From Candidatus Saccharicenans sp. (lineage in GTDB: Bacteria > Acidobacteriota > Aminicenantia > Aminicenantales > Saccharicenantaceae): 18,038 bases of DNA. The stretch is taken from NCBI GenBank assembly GCA_024653405.1, contig JANLGB010000017.1, positions 1 to 18,038 on the forward strand. Direction: 5' to 3'. The position numbers were made by a program, and so were the translations under genes. The notes below the pieces were generated by a model that saw nothing but the letters and a program-made list of their open reading frames with translations, was not told where the DNA came from and did not search any database. Positions 1-7,764 of this stretch are shown here, piece by piece; the first letter of the stretch is position 1; each line of letters opens with the position of its first letter.

Positions 1-6
1 TAAGAA

Positions 7-693
7 ATGTCTGAAGCTGTGCTGTTGTTATCGGAGTCAACCGGGAAGATCGTCCGGGCTCTCAGGGGTGAAGAACCGTTGGAGGTGGGCGACTACTGTC
101 TGGTGGAGTCCGAATACGGGGGAGACCTGGCCATGGTCATCGACCTGGGGAGTGAGCTGGCCCGATGTCCCAAGGCGGCCCGGAACGCCACCCGGATCAT
201 AAGAAAGGCTACCGAGGACGATATCAGGAAGTTCCAGTGGTTGAGGGACAAGGAAAAGAAGGCTTTCGAGTTCTGCCTGAGCCGGATCAAGGCCCGCAAC
301 CTGCCGATGAAGCTGGTGGCGGTGCGTTATTTTTTTAACGAGAAAAAAGGAATTTTTTACTATACGGCCGACGGCCGGATAGACTTCCGCCAGCTGGTCA
401 AGGACCTGGCCAAGGAATTGAGGATGCGGATCGAGATGCGCCAGATCGGCGTCAGGGACGAAGCCAAGCTGGTAGGCGGATTGGGGGTCTGTGGTCGTCC
501 CCTGTGTTGCTTCAGCTTCATCAAGAATTTTGAGCCGATTACCATCCAGAAAGCCAGGAAACAGCAGATAGTAATTAACCCGACCAAGATCTCGGGATTG
601 TGCGGCCGGCTGATGTGCTGCCTGGCCTTCGAGGAGGAGAGCAAAGGCAGATTGTATATAGCCGAACTGGATAGCGGGTTGATCGAGGATTAG
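7..693 (+). CDS. ricT: PSP1-domain protein, RicT/YaaT family
   Basis: A 228-residue protein with the PSP1 C-terminal domain. The best landmarks are two cysteine clusters, CGRPLCC at residues 162-168 and CGRLMCC at 199-205, separated by a basic stretch, as in the RicT/YaaT family. In Bacillus, RicT works with RicA and RicF in a complex carrying iron-sulfur clusters that promotes RNA processing with RNase Y and affects sporulation and biofilm control. The role in this organism is inferred, since partner genes are not in the window. The length is close to, though somewhat shorter than, the usual 250-290 residues. The ATG lies six bases from the window edge, so its ribosome site cannot be judged. 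A TAA at 1-3 could be the stop of an upstream gene (in many genomes holB), but that is only a guess. The gene ends 14 bases from the convergent anti-sigma gene. Confidence 0.9.
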   Translation: MSEAVLLLSESTGKIVRALRGEEPLEVGDYCLVESEYGGDLAMVIDLGSELARCPKAARNATRIIRKATEDDIRKFQWLRDKEKKAFEFCLSRIKARNLPMKLVAVRYFFNEKKGIFYYTADGRIDFRQLVKDLAKELRMRIEMRQIGVRDEAKLVGGLGVCGRPLCCFSFIKNFEPITIQKARKQQIVINPTKISGLCGRLMCCLAFEEESKGRLYIAELDSGLIED

Positions 694-707
694 TTACCTG
701 TCGAAGC

Positions 708-1355
708 TCAGTTGCCAGCGATCTTGAATTGCACCCGGCTGGAGACGGCAATCAGAGAACCGTCGGGACCGAAAGCTTTAACCTGCCAGGAATACTTCCT
801 TCCGGGGACCATTTTGGCTTTCACTTCGTCGGGCAGGGTGATCTGATTTTCCTTGGTGGTAGCTTTCCACAGCAGCTCACCGTTGGAAATTGAAATCTGG
901 TACTCGACGTTGTCTCCGAGTTTTTTCCACTCGAACGAGGAAGGAACCTGGTTCATATCGATGACCGGTGAGATCAGGGTGATGGAAGAACCGCGAACTG
1001 TTTCCTCATCGGTCAGGAAGAAATTAGGAGCCGGAACCTGGTGGCGCGGAACGACCGCGAAGATGATGATCAGAACCAACAGAGCGGTTACTCCAGCAAA
1101 AGCCAGCTGCCTGACAGTCAGGAAAGAGGTCAGTTCTCTTCTCAATCCGGCCAGGACCGAGGACCGAGCTTCCTCTTTTTCTTCCAGCAGAGCCGGGTTG
1201 TTCTTGATGGTCCGGATGATGACGTCCCTTTCCTGGAGTTGCTCGAAGCACGAAGAACAATTAAAATAATGTTCTTCAAAGGCTTCTCTATCCCCTTCGC
1301 TAAGCTTGTTAAGCAGGTACCCATCAATCAGGTCTTCAAACTTGCATTTGCTCAT
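708..1355 (-). CDS. Membrane anti-sigma factor with zinc-finger-like N-terminus
   Basis: A 215-residue predicted single-pass membrane protein. The cytoplasmic N-terminus holds the anti-sigma zinc-finger (ZAS) signature H29-x3-C33-x2-C36, with an extra Cys at residue 4. A hydrophobic segment at about 84-103 would cross the membrane. The extracytoplasmic part, about 118-213, has alternating Trp/Tyr positions (FEW near 137, YSWQV near the C-terminus) typical of an Ig or fibronectin-III-like beta-sandwich. In this family the N-terminal domain holds the cognate ECF sigma factor inactive until a signal reaches the extracytoplasmic part. The gene lies 66 bases downstream of the sigma factor on the same strand, which supports the pairing. 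A purine-rich site resembling AAGGCGG precedes the ATG. The signal sensed is unknown. The small hydrophilic linker at 48-75 is probably helical. Confidence 0.82.
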   Translation of the reverse strand: MSKCKFEDLIDGYLLNKLSEGDREAFEEHYFNCSSCFEQLQERDVIIRTIKNNPALLEEKEEARSSVLAGLRRELTSFLTVRQLAFAGVTALLVLIIIFAVVPRHQVPAPNFFLTDEETVRGSSITLISPVIDMNQVPSSFEWKKLGDNVEYQISISNGELLWKATTKENQITLPDEVKAKMVPGRKYSWQVKAFGPDGSLIAVSSRVQFKIAGN

Positions 1356-1421
1356 GTTAATCCGCCTTCCCTTTTATTCACCCTTTTAGTCGTTGGAATC
1401 AGGCAAAAATGGAAAAAATTT

Positions 1422-1967
1422 TCATGCTTTCAGCTCTTTTCTTATGAGCTTCAGGGCATAGTTGACCAGCTCACTGACCTTTCTGGTGGACACCCCCAGC
1501 CTCTCGGCTACCTCTTCTCTGCTAAGCTCTTGATAATAATATAAATAAAGAACTTCCCGGTATTTGGGCTTCAGCCTGGACAGGGCTTTTTTCACCCGTT
1601 CGGACATTTCGGCCACCTCCAGGGTTTCCTGGGGGTCGGGGAAAGGAGCCGGTTCCGGGGCATATTTCATGACCTTGGTCTTCTCTCTTATATAGTCGAC
1701 TATCCGGCGGGAAGTTATGGTATAAACAAAGGTTCCCAGTGAGGATTCTCCCCTGAATTCCCCAGTCTGGATCTTCTCCAGGACCTGGGCCAATATCTCC
1801 GAGACCAGGTCTTCGCAGTCAGCATGTTGGGCTCCCAGGGCTTTCCGGACCCGGAAAGAAATGATCGGCCGGTAGCGGACAATGAGCTCCTGGATATCCT
1901 CGTCGACCTTGTGTCGCATGACTGACCTGACTGCTTCCTTAAAAGTTATTCCTGATGAAAATACCAT
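1422..1967 (-). CDS. RNA polymerase sigma factor, ECF (sigma-70 family)
   Basis: A 181-residue two-domain sigma factor. Sigma region 2 covers about residues 25-95, with the acidic DCEDLVSEI segment and the RRIVDYIREK helix that contacts the -10 element. A short acidic/proline linker follows, then region 4 at about 125-178 with the helix-turn-helix REEVAERLGVSTRKVSELV. There is no region 3, as expected for ECF sigma factors. It should direct core polymerase to a small regulon and is probably controlled by the anti-sigma factor encoded just downstream. The first ATG (1965-1967) has a poor ribosome site. The in-frame ATG at codon 17 (1917-1919) is an alternative that would give 165 residues and still keep all of region 2. 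The gene diverges from the rightward HD-GYP unit. Confidence 0.88.
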   Translation of the reverse strand: MVFSSGITFKEAVRSVMRHKVDEDIQELIVRYRPIISFRVRKALGAQHADCEDLVSEILAQVLEKIQTGEFRGESSLGTFVYTITSRRIVDYIREKTKVMKYAPEPAPFPDPQETLEVAEMSERVKKALSRLKPKYREVLYLYYYQELSREEVAERLGVSTRKVSELVNYALKLIRKELKA

Positions 1968-2060
1968 ATCTTGGGTTCTTTTTTCAATTTTTTCTTTTTT
2001 GAGGCGACTAATTTTTTGCCCTCAAGGAAGCGGAGGACCAAATGACGGCGGACATGTAAA
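1968..2060. promoter_or_regulatory. Divergent intergenic region between sigma factor and small ORF/HD-GYP unit
   Basis: About 90 bases separate two divergent units. The left half (1978-2000) is a strongly T-rich tract. A GGAGG ribosome-site sequence sits at 2032-2036, five bases before an ATG at 2042 that opens only a five-codon frame (MTADM, stop TAA at 2057-2059). The ATG of the small ORF follows at 2061. Promoters for both directions must lie here or just outside, but I see no good sigma70 -35/-10 pair. If the sigma factor controls itself, an ECF-type site would be expected here, and I cannot assign one. Confidence 0.35.
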
Positions 2061-2230
2061 ATGAAAAAATTAAGTTTTTCCGGAGCGAAGAGTCTTTCTG
2101 CCGCTACCTGGACTGGCTTACCCAGAACAAAGGTTACGTCCTGGTCGAGACCTCGCCCTTGATCAGGTTCAGAGCGGAATCCGCTTCCCGGCCGACTCTG
2201 CTCCCGGTTCAGGCCGAAAGGAACAGGTGA
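2061..2230 (+). pseudogene. Small coding-like ORF (about 56 codons), frame broken at an A6 tract after its ATG
   Basis: The frame from 2060 to the TGA at 2228-2230 reads as a plausible protein (for example KFFRSEESFCRYLDWL) with codon choice like its neighbours, but its only upstream ATG in that frame (2042) is cut off by a TAA at 2057-2059. The ATG at 2061 is one base out of frame: it reads MKKLSFS and stops at codon 34. One extra A in the AAAAAA run at 2064-2069 would join ATG to the good frame as MKKIKFF. The TGA overlaps the ATG of the HD-GYP gene (TGATG, 2228-2232), an arrangement that normally means translational coupling of two real genes. The options are a one-base deletion, a sequencing error in a homopolymer, slippage, or a rare ATT start at 2069. 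I do not recognise the family. Confidence 0.5.
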
Positions 2231-3156
2231 TGAAGGATAATCGCCAGAAAAAATTAACCCTGGCCGAAACCGAAGAAAGAAAGAGCCAGGATTTTTATTC
2301 CGATTTGAAAGAAAACTCCAGGGTTAAAGTTTTTGACCTCAGCTGGCTCAAGACCAACTGGGACATCCAGTGCTGGGGCCAGGCGGCTTCAGCGCTGATG
2401 CATTATCCTTTCAGCTCGCCCTACGCTCTTTCCAAGATTGAGGCTTTCCTGAAAGCCAGCCGCATCCTGGACCGACTGGAAAATGCTATGCGCCAGGAAG
2501 AATTCGCCCGCATTCCGGGCCTAAAAAGGCTGTTTAGCGAAAGTCGCTTCTTCAATTCGGAATTGATCCATTTCCTGGCTGCTACCGACAGCCGGGAGGA
2601 AAGTCTGGGGCATTCTCGATTTGTGGCTGCTTATACTCTGCTCCTGGCCCAGATTTCTGGCGTGACCAATCGCCGGGCCCTGCTGGATATCGAGCGAGGA
2701 GCGCTGCTGCACGACCTGGGCAAGGTCGGGATTCCCGAGGATATCTTGCAGAAAAAGGGTCCGCTATCCGAGGAGGAGATGGAAATAATCAAGTACCATC
2801 CCCTCATCGGCTTTGCCATGATCGAGGAATTCAGCTTCCTGCAGGGAGCGGCGGAAATCGTCCTTTTCCACCACGAACGGTATGACGGCACCGGCTATCC
2901 CTTTGGTCTGCAGGGAGAAGAGATTCCTCTGAGTGCCAGGCTCTTTTCCCTGGCCGATACCATCGACGCCATAACTTCGGACCGGCCCTACCGCCGCAGC
3001 CGGAGTTTCGAGGAAGCTCTGGACGAGGTCAAGCTCTGCAGCGGAACCCAGTTTGACCCCCGGTTGGTTGAAATCACTCTGTCCATTCCCCCGGACAAGT
3101 GGAGAAAGACCAAAGAAAAAATTCTTAGATCACTCAGGCTGCCTGCTGTTAATTAA
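2230..3156 (+). CDS. HD-GYP domain protein, probable cyclic-di-GMP phosphodiesterase
   Basis: A 308-residue cytoplasmic protein with no membrane segment or receiver domain. Residues from about 115 onward form an HD-GYP domain: the metal-binding HDLGK motif at 161-165, a further His in the KYHP segment, and the signature HHERYDGTGYP at 214-224, followed by the conserved LADTIDAITSDRPYR segment. Family members hydrolyse cyclic-di-GMP to pGpG or GMP, and the catalytic motifs look intact. The first 110 or so residues are mostly helical-looking and match no domain I recognise; they may be the sensory or partner-binding part. I chose the ATG at 2230 because it overlaps the stop of the preceding small frame (TGATG); a GTG one codon earlier is possible. 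The gene converges on ftsK with 19 bases between stops and no clear terminator hairpin. Confidence 0.88.
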   Translation: MKDNRQKKLTLAETEERKSQDFYSDLKENSRVKVFDLSWLKTNWDIQCWGQAASALMHYPFSSPYALSKIEAFLKASRILDRLENAMRQEEFARIPGLKRLFSESRFFNSELIHFLAATDSREESLGHSRFVAAYTLLLAQISGVTNRRALLDIERGALLHDLGKVGIPEDILQKKGPLSEEEMEIIKYHPLIGFAMIEEFSFLQGAAEIVLFHHERYDGTGYPFGLQGEEIPLSARLFSLADTIDAITSDRPYRRSRSFEEALDEVKLCSGTQFDPRLVEITLSIPPDKWRKTKEKILRSLRLPAVN

Positions 3157-3175
3157 GAGCTGCCCCCAACCCTTC

Positions 3176-5521
3176 TCAAGTTTTTTCTTCTTTGCCCCGG
3201 ACTTTTTGCTTTTCCTTGAAATAGGTTTTGGGGTCAACCAGGATTTCCCTGGGCTTGGCTCCCTCGGAAGGCCCGATTATACCTTCCATTTCCATCTGGT
3301 CTATTATTCTTGAGGCCCGGGCGTATCCCAGTTTCAATTTCCGTTGGAGGTAGGAAGCCGAGGCCTGACCGGTGGCCAGTACCAGCTCCACCGCCCGGTC
3401 GAACAGCTCGTCCTTCTCGCCCAGGTCTTCCTCGAGGGTCAGGTCTCCGGTCCGCCTGAGGATCTGCATGATCCGGTCATCGTATTCAGGCTGACCCTGG
3501 TCTCGCACGAATTTGACCAGGCGCTGAACCTCGGGAATGGAAACGTAAGCGCAGTGCAGCCTGATCAGACGCGGGTAGTTGGGTGGCATGAACAGCATGT
3601 CTCCCAATCCCAGAAGTTTTTCCGCCCCGACGGTATCGATGATAACCCTGGAGTCGATTTTGGACGGCACCTTGAAGGCAATCCGGCTGTTGAAGTTATT
3701 CTTGATAGTCCCGGTGATAACATCGATTGAAGGACGCTGAGTGGCCATCACCAGGTGGATGCCCACGGCCCGGGCCAGCTGGGCCAGGCGCCCGATGCAG
3801 TATTCCACGTCCTGGGGGCTGGTCATCATCAATTCGGCCAGCTCGTCAATGATGATAACTATGTAGGGAAGCGGTTTCAGCTTCTGCTTTTCTTCCTCGG
3901 TTAGCTTGCCCTTTTTCTGCTCGAGCAGGGCTTTGACCTGCTGGTTGTACTGCTCGATATTCCTGACCTTCATCTGCCCCAGCTGCCGCAACCTCTCTTC
4001 CATTCTTTTAACGGCATCCATCAGGATGAATCCGGCCTTCTTGGGATCGTTGACCACCGGAGCCAGCAGGTGGGGTATGCCGTCATACAGGGTGAACTCC
4101 AGGCGCTTGGGGTCGATCAGGATAAGCTTGACCTCCTCAGGCGTAGCCTTGTAAAGGATGCTGGCAATCAGGGCATTGAGGGCCACACTCTTGCCGGTTC
4201 CGGTGGCCCCGGCGATCAACAGGTGGGGCATGATGGCCAGGTCGGTGATGCAGACATCGCCATGGACGGTCTTACCCAGGGCAAAGGTTAGCTTGGAAGC
4301 CGAATTCTGAAATTTCTCCGATTGGATGATATCCCGGAGCTTTATGATCTCTCTCTTGTTATTCGGAATTTCAATGCCGAGCGAGGATTTTCCCGGAATG
4401 CGCTGGATGCGCACGGCCTCAGCTTCCAGGGCCAGCGACAGTTCTTCACTCAGGCTGGCCACCTGGCTGACTTTGATTCCGGCGTCGGGGAAAAATTCGT
4501 AGGTGGTGATGACCGGGCCCGGGTGATACTCGCGAACCTCTCCGGACACCTTGAATTCCAGCAGCTTTTCTTCTATTCGCCGCTTTTTCTCGAACAGTTC
4601 ATTGCGGTCTATTTTTTCGGTTGGCTTGCCCGGGTCCAGGAGGTTGAATGGGGGGAAGCGGTAATCGCCGGACTTCCGCAGGTCGGGCAGGAGCATTTTT
4701 TCTTCGGGCGCTTCGCGTTCTTTTCTCTTAACCCCCGCCCCAGGCTTTTCCGCCGGCTTCGGAGGTTTTTTCTCTCGGCCGGCTTCAATTTCCTGGGCTG
4801 GGGCTTCTCGGAGCCGGGACTCGACCAGGACCGGTGTCTTGTCTTGATCCAGCTTTTCCCGAGCGGCTTTTTCTTCCAGCCGCCTTTTAATTTTTTCCTC
4901 TTGCCGTTCACTGATCTTGATAATGACCTGGCTGGTGGTGTTCCGGAAAAAACGGTTAAAGAAACTGACGGTGCGGGCCAGGCTCCAGTGAGTGGTAAAA
5001 ATGAGGAGAAGGGCCAGAAGACAGAGCAGAATGATAAAGGTGCCGGTGTGATTCAGATAGCGGACGAAAAAGCTGTTGACCAGCTCCCCCAGCAGGCCGC
5101 CGGCGGGAAAATCTTTGCCCATCCAGGGAAACCTTTCCAGCACCAGAATCAATAGCGGTGAAAGCACCAGTAGGTACAGGAGGCCGGCCAGCGACCGCCG
5201 CCACAAAAGCCGGGATTGGCCTGGAAAGAGGCTGCGCAGGCCTAAGTATCCCAAGGCCAGCGGCAGGAAAAGTGCCACCAGACCAAAAATCTGGAGCAGA
5301 CTTTCGGCCAAGTGGGCTCCGAGTTTCCCGGCGAAATTATGGACATTATGGCCAGGCGGCGGGGTGTTGGCCCAGGAAGGGTCGGCCGGGTCGTAGGTGA
5401 ACAGGCTGAGGGCGGCGAAGACAGCCAGGAATAACAGGACCAGCGAAACTACTTCTCCCAGAATCTTATTTTTCCGGCGCTCTTTATTCTCGGTCTTCTT
5501 TTCCTTTTTTGCTCTGGCCAT
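3176..5521 (-). CDS. ftsK: DNA translocase FtsK/SpoIIIE
   Basis: A 781-residue membrane-anchored DNA pump that clears chromosome ends from the closing division septum. The N-terminus has four hydrophobic segments (about 20-43, 71-95, 108-130, 155-176), with the family's DPSW motif after the first. A charged linker of about 100 residues rich in Lys, Glu and Pro follows (roughly 205-290). The motor carries Walker A GATGTGKS at 438-445 and Walker B with IIIDELAEL, acidic pair D559-E560. The C-terminal 75 residues form the winged-helix gamma domain that reads orienting DNA motifs (KLGYARASRIIDQMEMEGI). All parts needed for function are present, and the linker is short compared with E. coli FtsK, closer to SpoIIIE. 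It lies 40 bases downstream of rsmA. A perfect TATAAT eight bases before the ATG, with no ribosome site, suggests an own leaderless transcript. Confidence 0.96.
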   Translation of the reverse strand: MARAKKEKKTENKERRKNKILGEVVSLVLLFLAVFAALSLFTYDPADPSWANTPPPGHNVHNFAGKLGAHLAESLLQIFGLVALFLPLALGYLGLRSLFPGQSRLLWRRSLAGLLYLLVLSPLLILVLERFPWMGKDFPAGGLLGELVNSFFVRYLNHTGTFIILLCLLALLLIFTTHWSLARTVSFFNRFFRNTTSQVIIKISERQEEKIKRRLEEKAAREKLDQDKTPVLVESRLREAPAQEIEAGREKKPPKPAEKPGAGVKRKEREAPEEKMLLPDLRKSGDYRFPPFNLLDPGKPTEKIDRNELFEKKRRIEEKLLEFKVSGEVREYHPGPVITTYEFFPDAGIKVSQVASLSEELSLALEAEAVRIQRIPGKSSLGIEIPNNKREIIKLRDIIQSEKFQNSASKLTFALGKTVHGDVCITDLAIMPHLLIAGATGTGKSVALNALIASILYKATPEEVKLILIDPKRLEFTLYDGIPHLLAPVVNDPKKAGFILMDAVKRMEERLRQLGQMKVRNIEQYNQQVKALLEQKKGKLTEEEKQKLKPLPYIVIIIDELAELMMTSPQDVEYCIGRLAQLARAVGIHLVMATQRPSIDVITGTIKNNFNSRIAFKVPSKIDSRVIIDTVGAEKLLGLGDMLFMPPNYPRLIRLHCAYVSIPEVQRLVKFVRDQGQPEYDDRIMQILRRTGDLTLEEDLGEKDELFDRAVELVLATGQASASYLQRKLKLGYARASRIIDQMEMEGIIGPSEGAKPREILVDPKTYFKEKQKVRGKEEKT

Positions 5522-5529
5522 TTTTTCTG

Positions 5530-5535
5530 ATTATA
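5530..5535 (-). promoter_or_regulatory. Candidate -10 element for ftsK (leaderless)
   Basis: The minus strand reads TATAAT here, a perfect -10 hexamer, followed by eight bases and the ftsK ATG at 5521. Initiation about seven bases downstream would start the RNA at or just before the ATG. No purine-rich ribosome site lies between the two. The -35 position (TGAAAA about 17 bases upstream) is weak, so this is a candidate only. Confidence 0.4.
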
Positions 5536-5561
5536 GCACAGGGACCGCCCGCTTTTCACCG

Positions 5562-6395
5562 TCAGGACTGGTTTTCGGGCAGAAATTTCTTGTCCTGCAA
5601 AAACTGGTATAGGTCAAAGAGAACACCCGGCTTTAAGTCCTCGGCTCTTATTTTTTTCTCAATTGATAGGCTCTGGAGAATTTTATTGATTTTTTCTTTG
5701 TGGTAGCCGGCGCCCTCCAGGTTCCGGACCAGGGTTTTCCGTCGCTGGCCGAAGAGAGTCTTGAGGAAGGCAAAAAAATCCTTCTCCCGCTCGGCCGGGA
5801 AAAAGAGGGGCTGGCTTCTGGTCTGGAAAAGAACACAGGCCGAATCGACTCTGGGTGGCGGGCTGAAAGCCCCCGGCCCAACCTGAAACAGGAGACGGCA
5901 GTCAAAGTAATTCTGCAACAAGATTGATAGCGGAGAATATTTCTTGCTGCCGGGGCCGGCCGTGATCCTCTGGGCCACCTCTTTCTGGAAGAGAAAAACG
6001 GCTCTTTCCACCCTGGCTTTTACTTCCAGCAGGACAAACAGGACCTGACTGGAAATATGATAGGGGAGATTTCCGGCCAGCTTTACGGTCTCATCTTTTC
6101 GGCGGTAGCGGTCGATGATTCCGGACAGGTCCAGGCTGAGGATATCACCGCTTATGACTTCAACATTGTCCGGCTTTGTTTTCTCCAGGCTCTCCACCAA
6201 AGAATAGTCTTTTTCGATGGCCAGAAGCCGTCCGGCCCGGCGGGCCAGGGGAAAAGTCAGGGCTCCCTGGCCCGGCCCGATTTCTATCACCAGGTCTTCC
6301 GGCCTCGGGTCCACAGCTTCAACAATTTTTTGCAGGATTCTTTTTTCATGGAGAAAATGCTGGCCCAGCAACTGCCTCCTGGTTTTTCTCCCCAC
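5562..6395 (-). CDS. rsmA: 16S rRNA (adenine1518-N6/adenine1519-N6)-dimethyltransferase RsmA (KsgA)
   Basis: A 277-residue enzyme that uses S-adenosylmethionine to dimethylate two adjacent adenines near the 3' end of 16S rRNA during 30S maturation. The Rossmann fold is marked by GQHFL at 11-15, the cofactor loop IEIGPGQG at 37-44 and the catalytic NLPY at 109-112. The family segment FSPPPRVDSA follows before the small helical C-terminal domain that contacts rRNA. The length is normal. The start is GTG at 6393-6395, preceded by a good AAGGAAGG ribosome site. The gene sits between a symporter 64 bases upstream and ftsK 40 bases downstream on the same strand, so the three may share a transcript. 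Confidence 0.96.
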   Translation of the reverse strand: MGRKTRRQLLGQHFLHEKRILQKIVEAVDPRPEDLVIEIGPGQGALTFPLARRAGRLLAIEKDYSLVESLEKTKPDNVEVISGDILSLDLSGIIDRYRRKDETVKLAGNLPYHISSQVLFVLLEVKARVERAVFLFQKEVAQRITAGPGSKKYSPLSILLQNYFDCRLLFQVGPGAFSPPPRVDSACVLFQTRSQPLFFPAEREKDFFAFLKTLFGQRRKTLVRNLEGAGYHKEKINKILQSLSIEKKIRAEDLKPGVLFDLYQFLQDKKFLPENQS

Positions 6396-6459
6396 GCTTT
6401 ACCTTCCTTTTGAAGCCATGTTTTTACCGGATTATATCGACCGGAAATATTTATTTTTT

Positions 6460-7695
6460 TCAGCCGGGCGGACTTTTTTCTTCCGAGCGGTGAATGATAA
6501 CCGAGGCGGCCATGTTGCCGATCATGTTGACGGTCGTCCGGCACATGTCGAGCAACCGGTCGACTCCAAGGATGAGGGCCACTCCTTCCAGCGGGATGCC
6601 GATTTGCTTAAGAACCATGGCCAGCATAATCATGCCGGCTCCTGGCACCCCAGCGGTTCCGATCGAAGCCAGGATGGCCATCAGCACAATGGTGGCCTGA
6701 GCTGCCAGGCTTAGCGGTATGCCGTAAATCTGGGCGATGAAAACTGCGGCTACCCCCTGGTACAGAGCCGTCCCGTCCATGTTGATGGTGGCCCCCAGAG
6801 GAACGACGAAGCTGGAATATTCTTTCTTGACTTTGAGCTGATCGAGGCATTCCAGAGCCACCGGGATGGTGGCGTTGGAACTCGAAGTGGAAAAGGCAAT
6901 CAGCATGGCATCCGAGGTGCCCTCAAAGAAACGGCCCGGTTTCAACCCTCCCAGGAATCTGACCAGCAGCCCGTCAATGACCAGGGCGTAGAAAGTCAGA
7001 CCGAGTATTGTTACCAGGGCGTATTTCAACAGGGTCAGCAGGATACCCAGCCCGAACTGGCCGATGATGGAAGCCAGGAGGGCCAGGACACCATAAGGAG
7101 CAAATTTCATCACCAGGTTGACCACCTGCAAGACCGTTTCGTTTGCTCCGTCGAAAAATTGTAGGATGGTCTTTGATTTTTCCGGTGTGATCAGGCTGAG
7201 GCACAGGCCGAAGACCAGGGCCAGGAAAATGACCTGGAGCATTTCTCCTTCGGCCATGGCTTTGATGGGGTTAGTCGGAACAATGTTTACCAGCACTGAA
7301 ATCAGAGATGGTTTTTCCTGGACGACTGCGATTTTGCTCTGGGCCGCTTGCTGGTAATTCTTGAAGAGCTCCTGTTTGACCTGTTCATTCAGGCCAGCCC
7401 CGGGTTGCAACAAGTTGGCGGCTAGGAGTCCAATGGTGATGGCTATGGCCGTGGTCAAGGTAAAGTAGAGAAAGGTCTTTAGTCCGACCCGCCCTAACTT
7501 TTTAATATCTCCCAGGCTGGCTGTGCCCAGGGTCAGGGAAAAGAAGACCAGAGGCACGACCACCATGGTAATCAGCCGGATGAAGATGGTTCCGACAAAC
7601 TCTATGCTTCTGGCCTTAGGGCCAAAAACCAGACCGACCACCACTCCCAGGAAGAGCCCGATAAAGATTTTGGTATGCAGGGGTACCTTTTTCAT
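6460..7695 (-). CDS. Dicarboxylate/amino acid:cation symporter (DAACS/GltP-DctA family)
   Basis: A 411-residue inner-membrane importer with the eight transmembrane helices and two re-entrant hairpins of the glutamate-transporter fold. Visible landmarks are the serine-rich hairpin STSSSNAT (270-277 region), NMDGTALY from residue 305, a glycine-rich hairpin 2 (GTAGVPGAGM) and the last helix DMCRTTVN at 383-390. Arg386 matches the arginine that binds the side-chain carboxylate in glutamate and aspartate transporters, so acidic substrates (glutamate, aspartate or C4-dicarboxylates) are likely. The residue equivalent to the GltPh Asp405 sodium ligand appears to be Asn394, as in DctA-type proteins. 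Which substrate and which cation (proton or sodium) cannot be settled by eye. An own promoter lies upstream. The ATG has an AAGGAG/GAAGG region before it. A divergent receiver-domain gene is the neighbour. Confidence 0.92.
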   Translation of the reverse strand: MKKVPLHTKIFIGLFLGVVVGLVFGPKARSIEFVGTIFIRLITMVVVPLVFFSLTLGTASLGDIKKLGRVGLKTFLYFTLTTAIAITIGLLAANLLQPGAGLNEQVKQELFKNYQQAAQSKIAVVQEKPSLISVLVNIVPTNPIKAMAEGEMLQVIFLALVFGLCLSLITPEKSKTILQFFDGANETVLQVVNLVMKFAPYGVLALLASIIGQFGLGILLTLLKYALVTILGLTFYALVIDGLLVRFLGGLKPGRFFEGTSDAMLIAFSTSSSNATIPVALECLDQLKVKKEYSSFVVPLGATINMDGTALYQGVAAVFIAQIYGIPLSLAAQATIVLMAILASIGTAGVPGAGMIMLAMVLKQIGIPLEGVALILGVDRLLDMCRTTVNMIGNMAASVIIHRSEEKSPPG

Positions 7696-7715
7696 CTTCC
7701 AGCCTTCTCCTTTTC

Positions 7716-7764
7716 GGCAGGCAAGAGGACAACAGAATGTTTTATATGCTAAAAGCTGCCTGCC
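7716..7764. repeat. Inverted repeat straddling the dctA-like promoter
   Basis: GGCAGGCA at 7716-7723 is the exact reverse complement of TGCCTGCC at 7757-7764. The arms are 33 bases apart. The right arm lies inside the spacer of the leftward promoter and the left arm just beyond its expected start site. This is a plausible two-site operator, or a loose hairpin in DNA; the spacing is rather long for an RNA hairpin. Confidence 0.5.

Noticed and set aside
853..1544. Long rightward open frames across the anti-sigma and sigma genes
   Set aside because: They are antisense shadows of well-supported genes, without ribosome sites or recognisable motifs.
3157..3175. Terminator between the convergent HD-GYP gene and ftsK
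   Set aside because: No stem-loop is visible in the 19-base gap.
4322..5155. A 277-codon rightward open frame opposite ftsK
   Set aside because: It is the antisense of the charged FtsK linker and membrane region; length alone reflects base composition.
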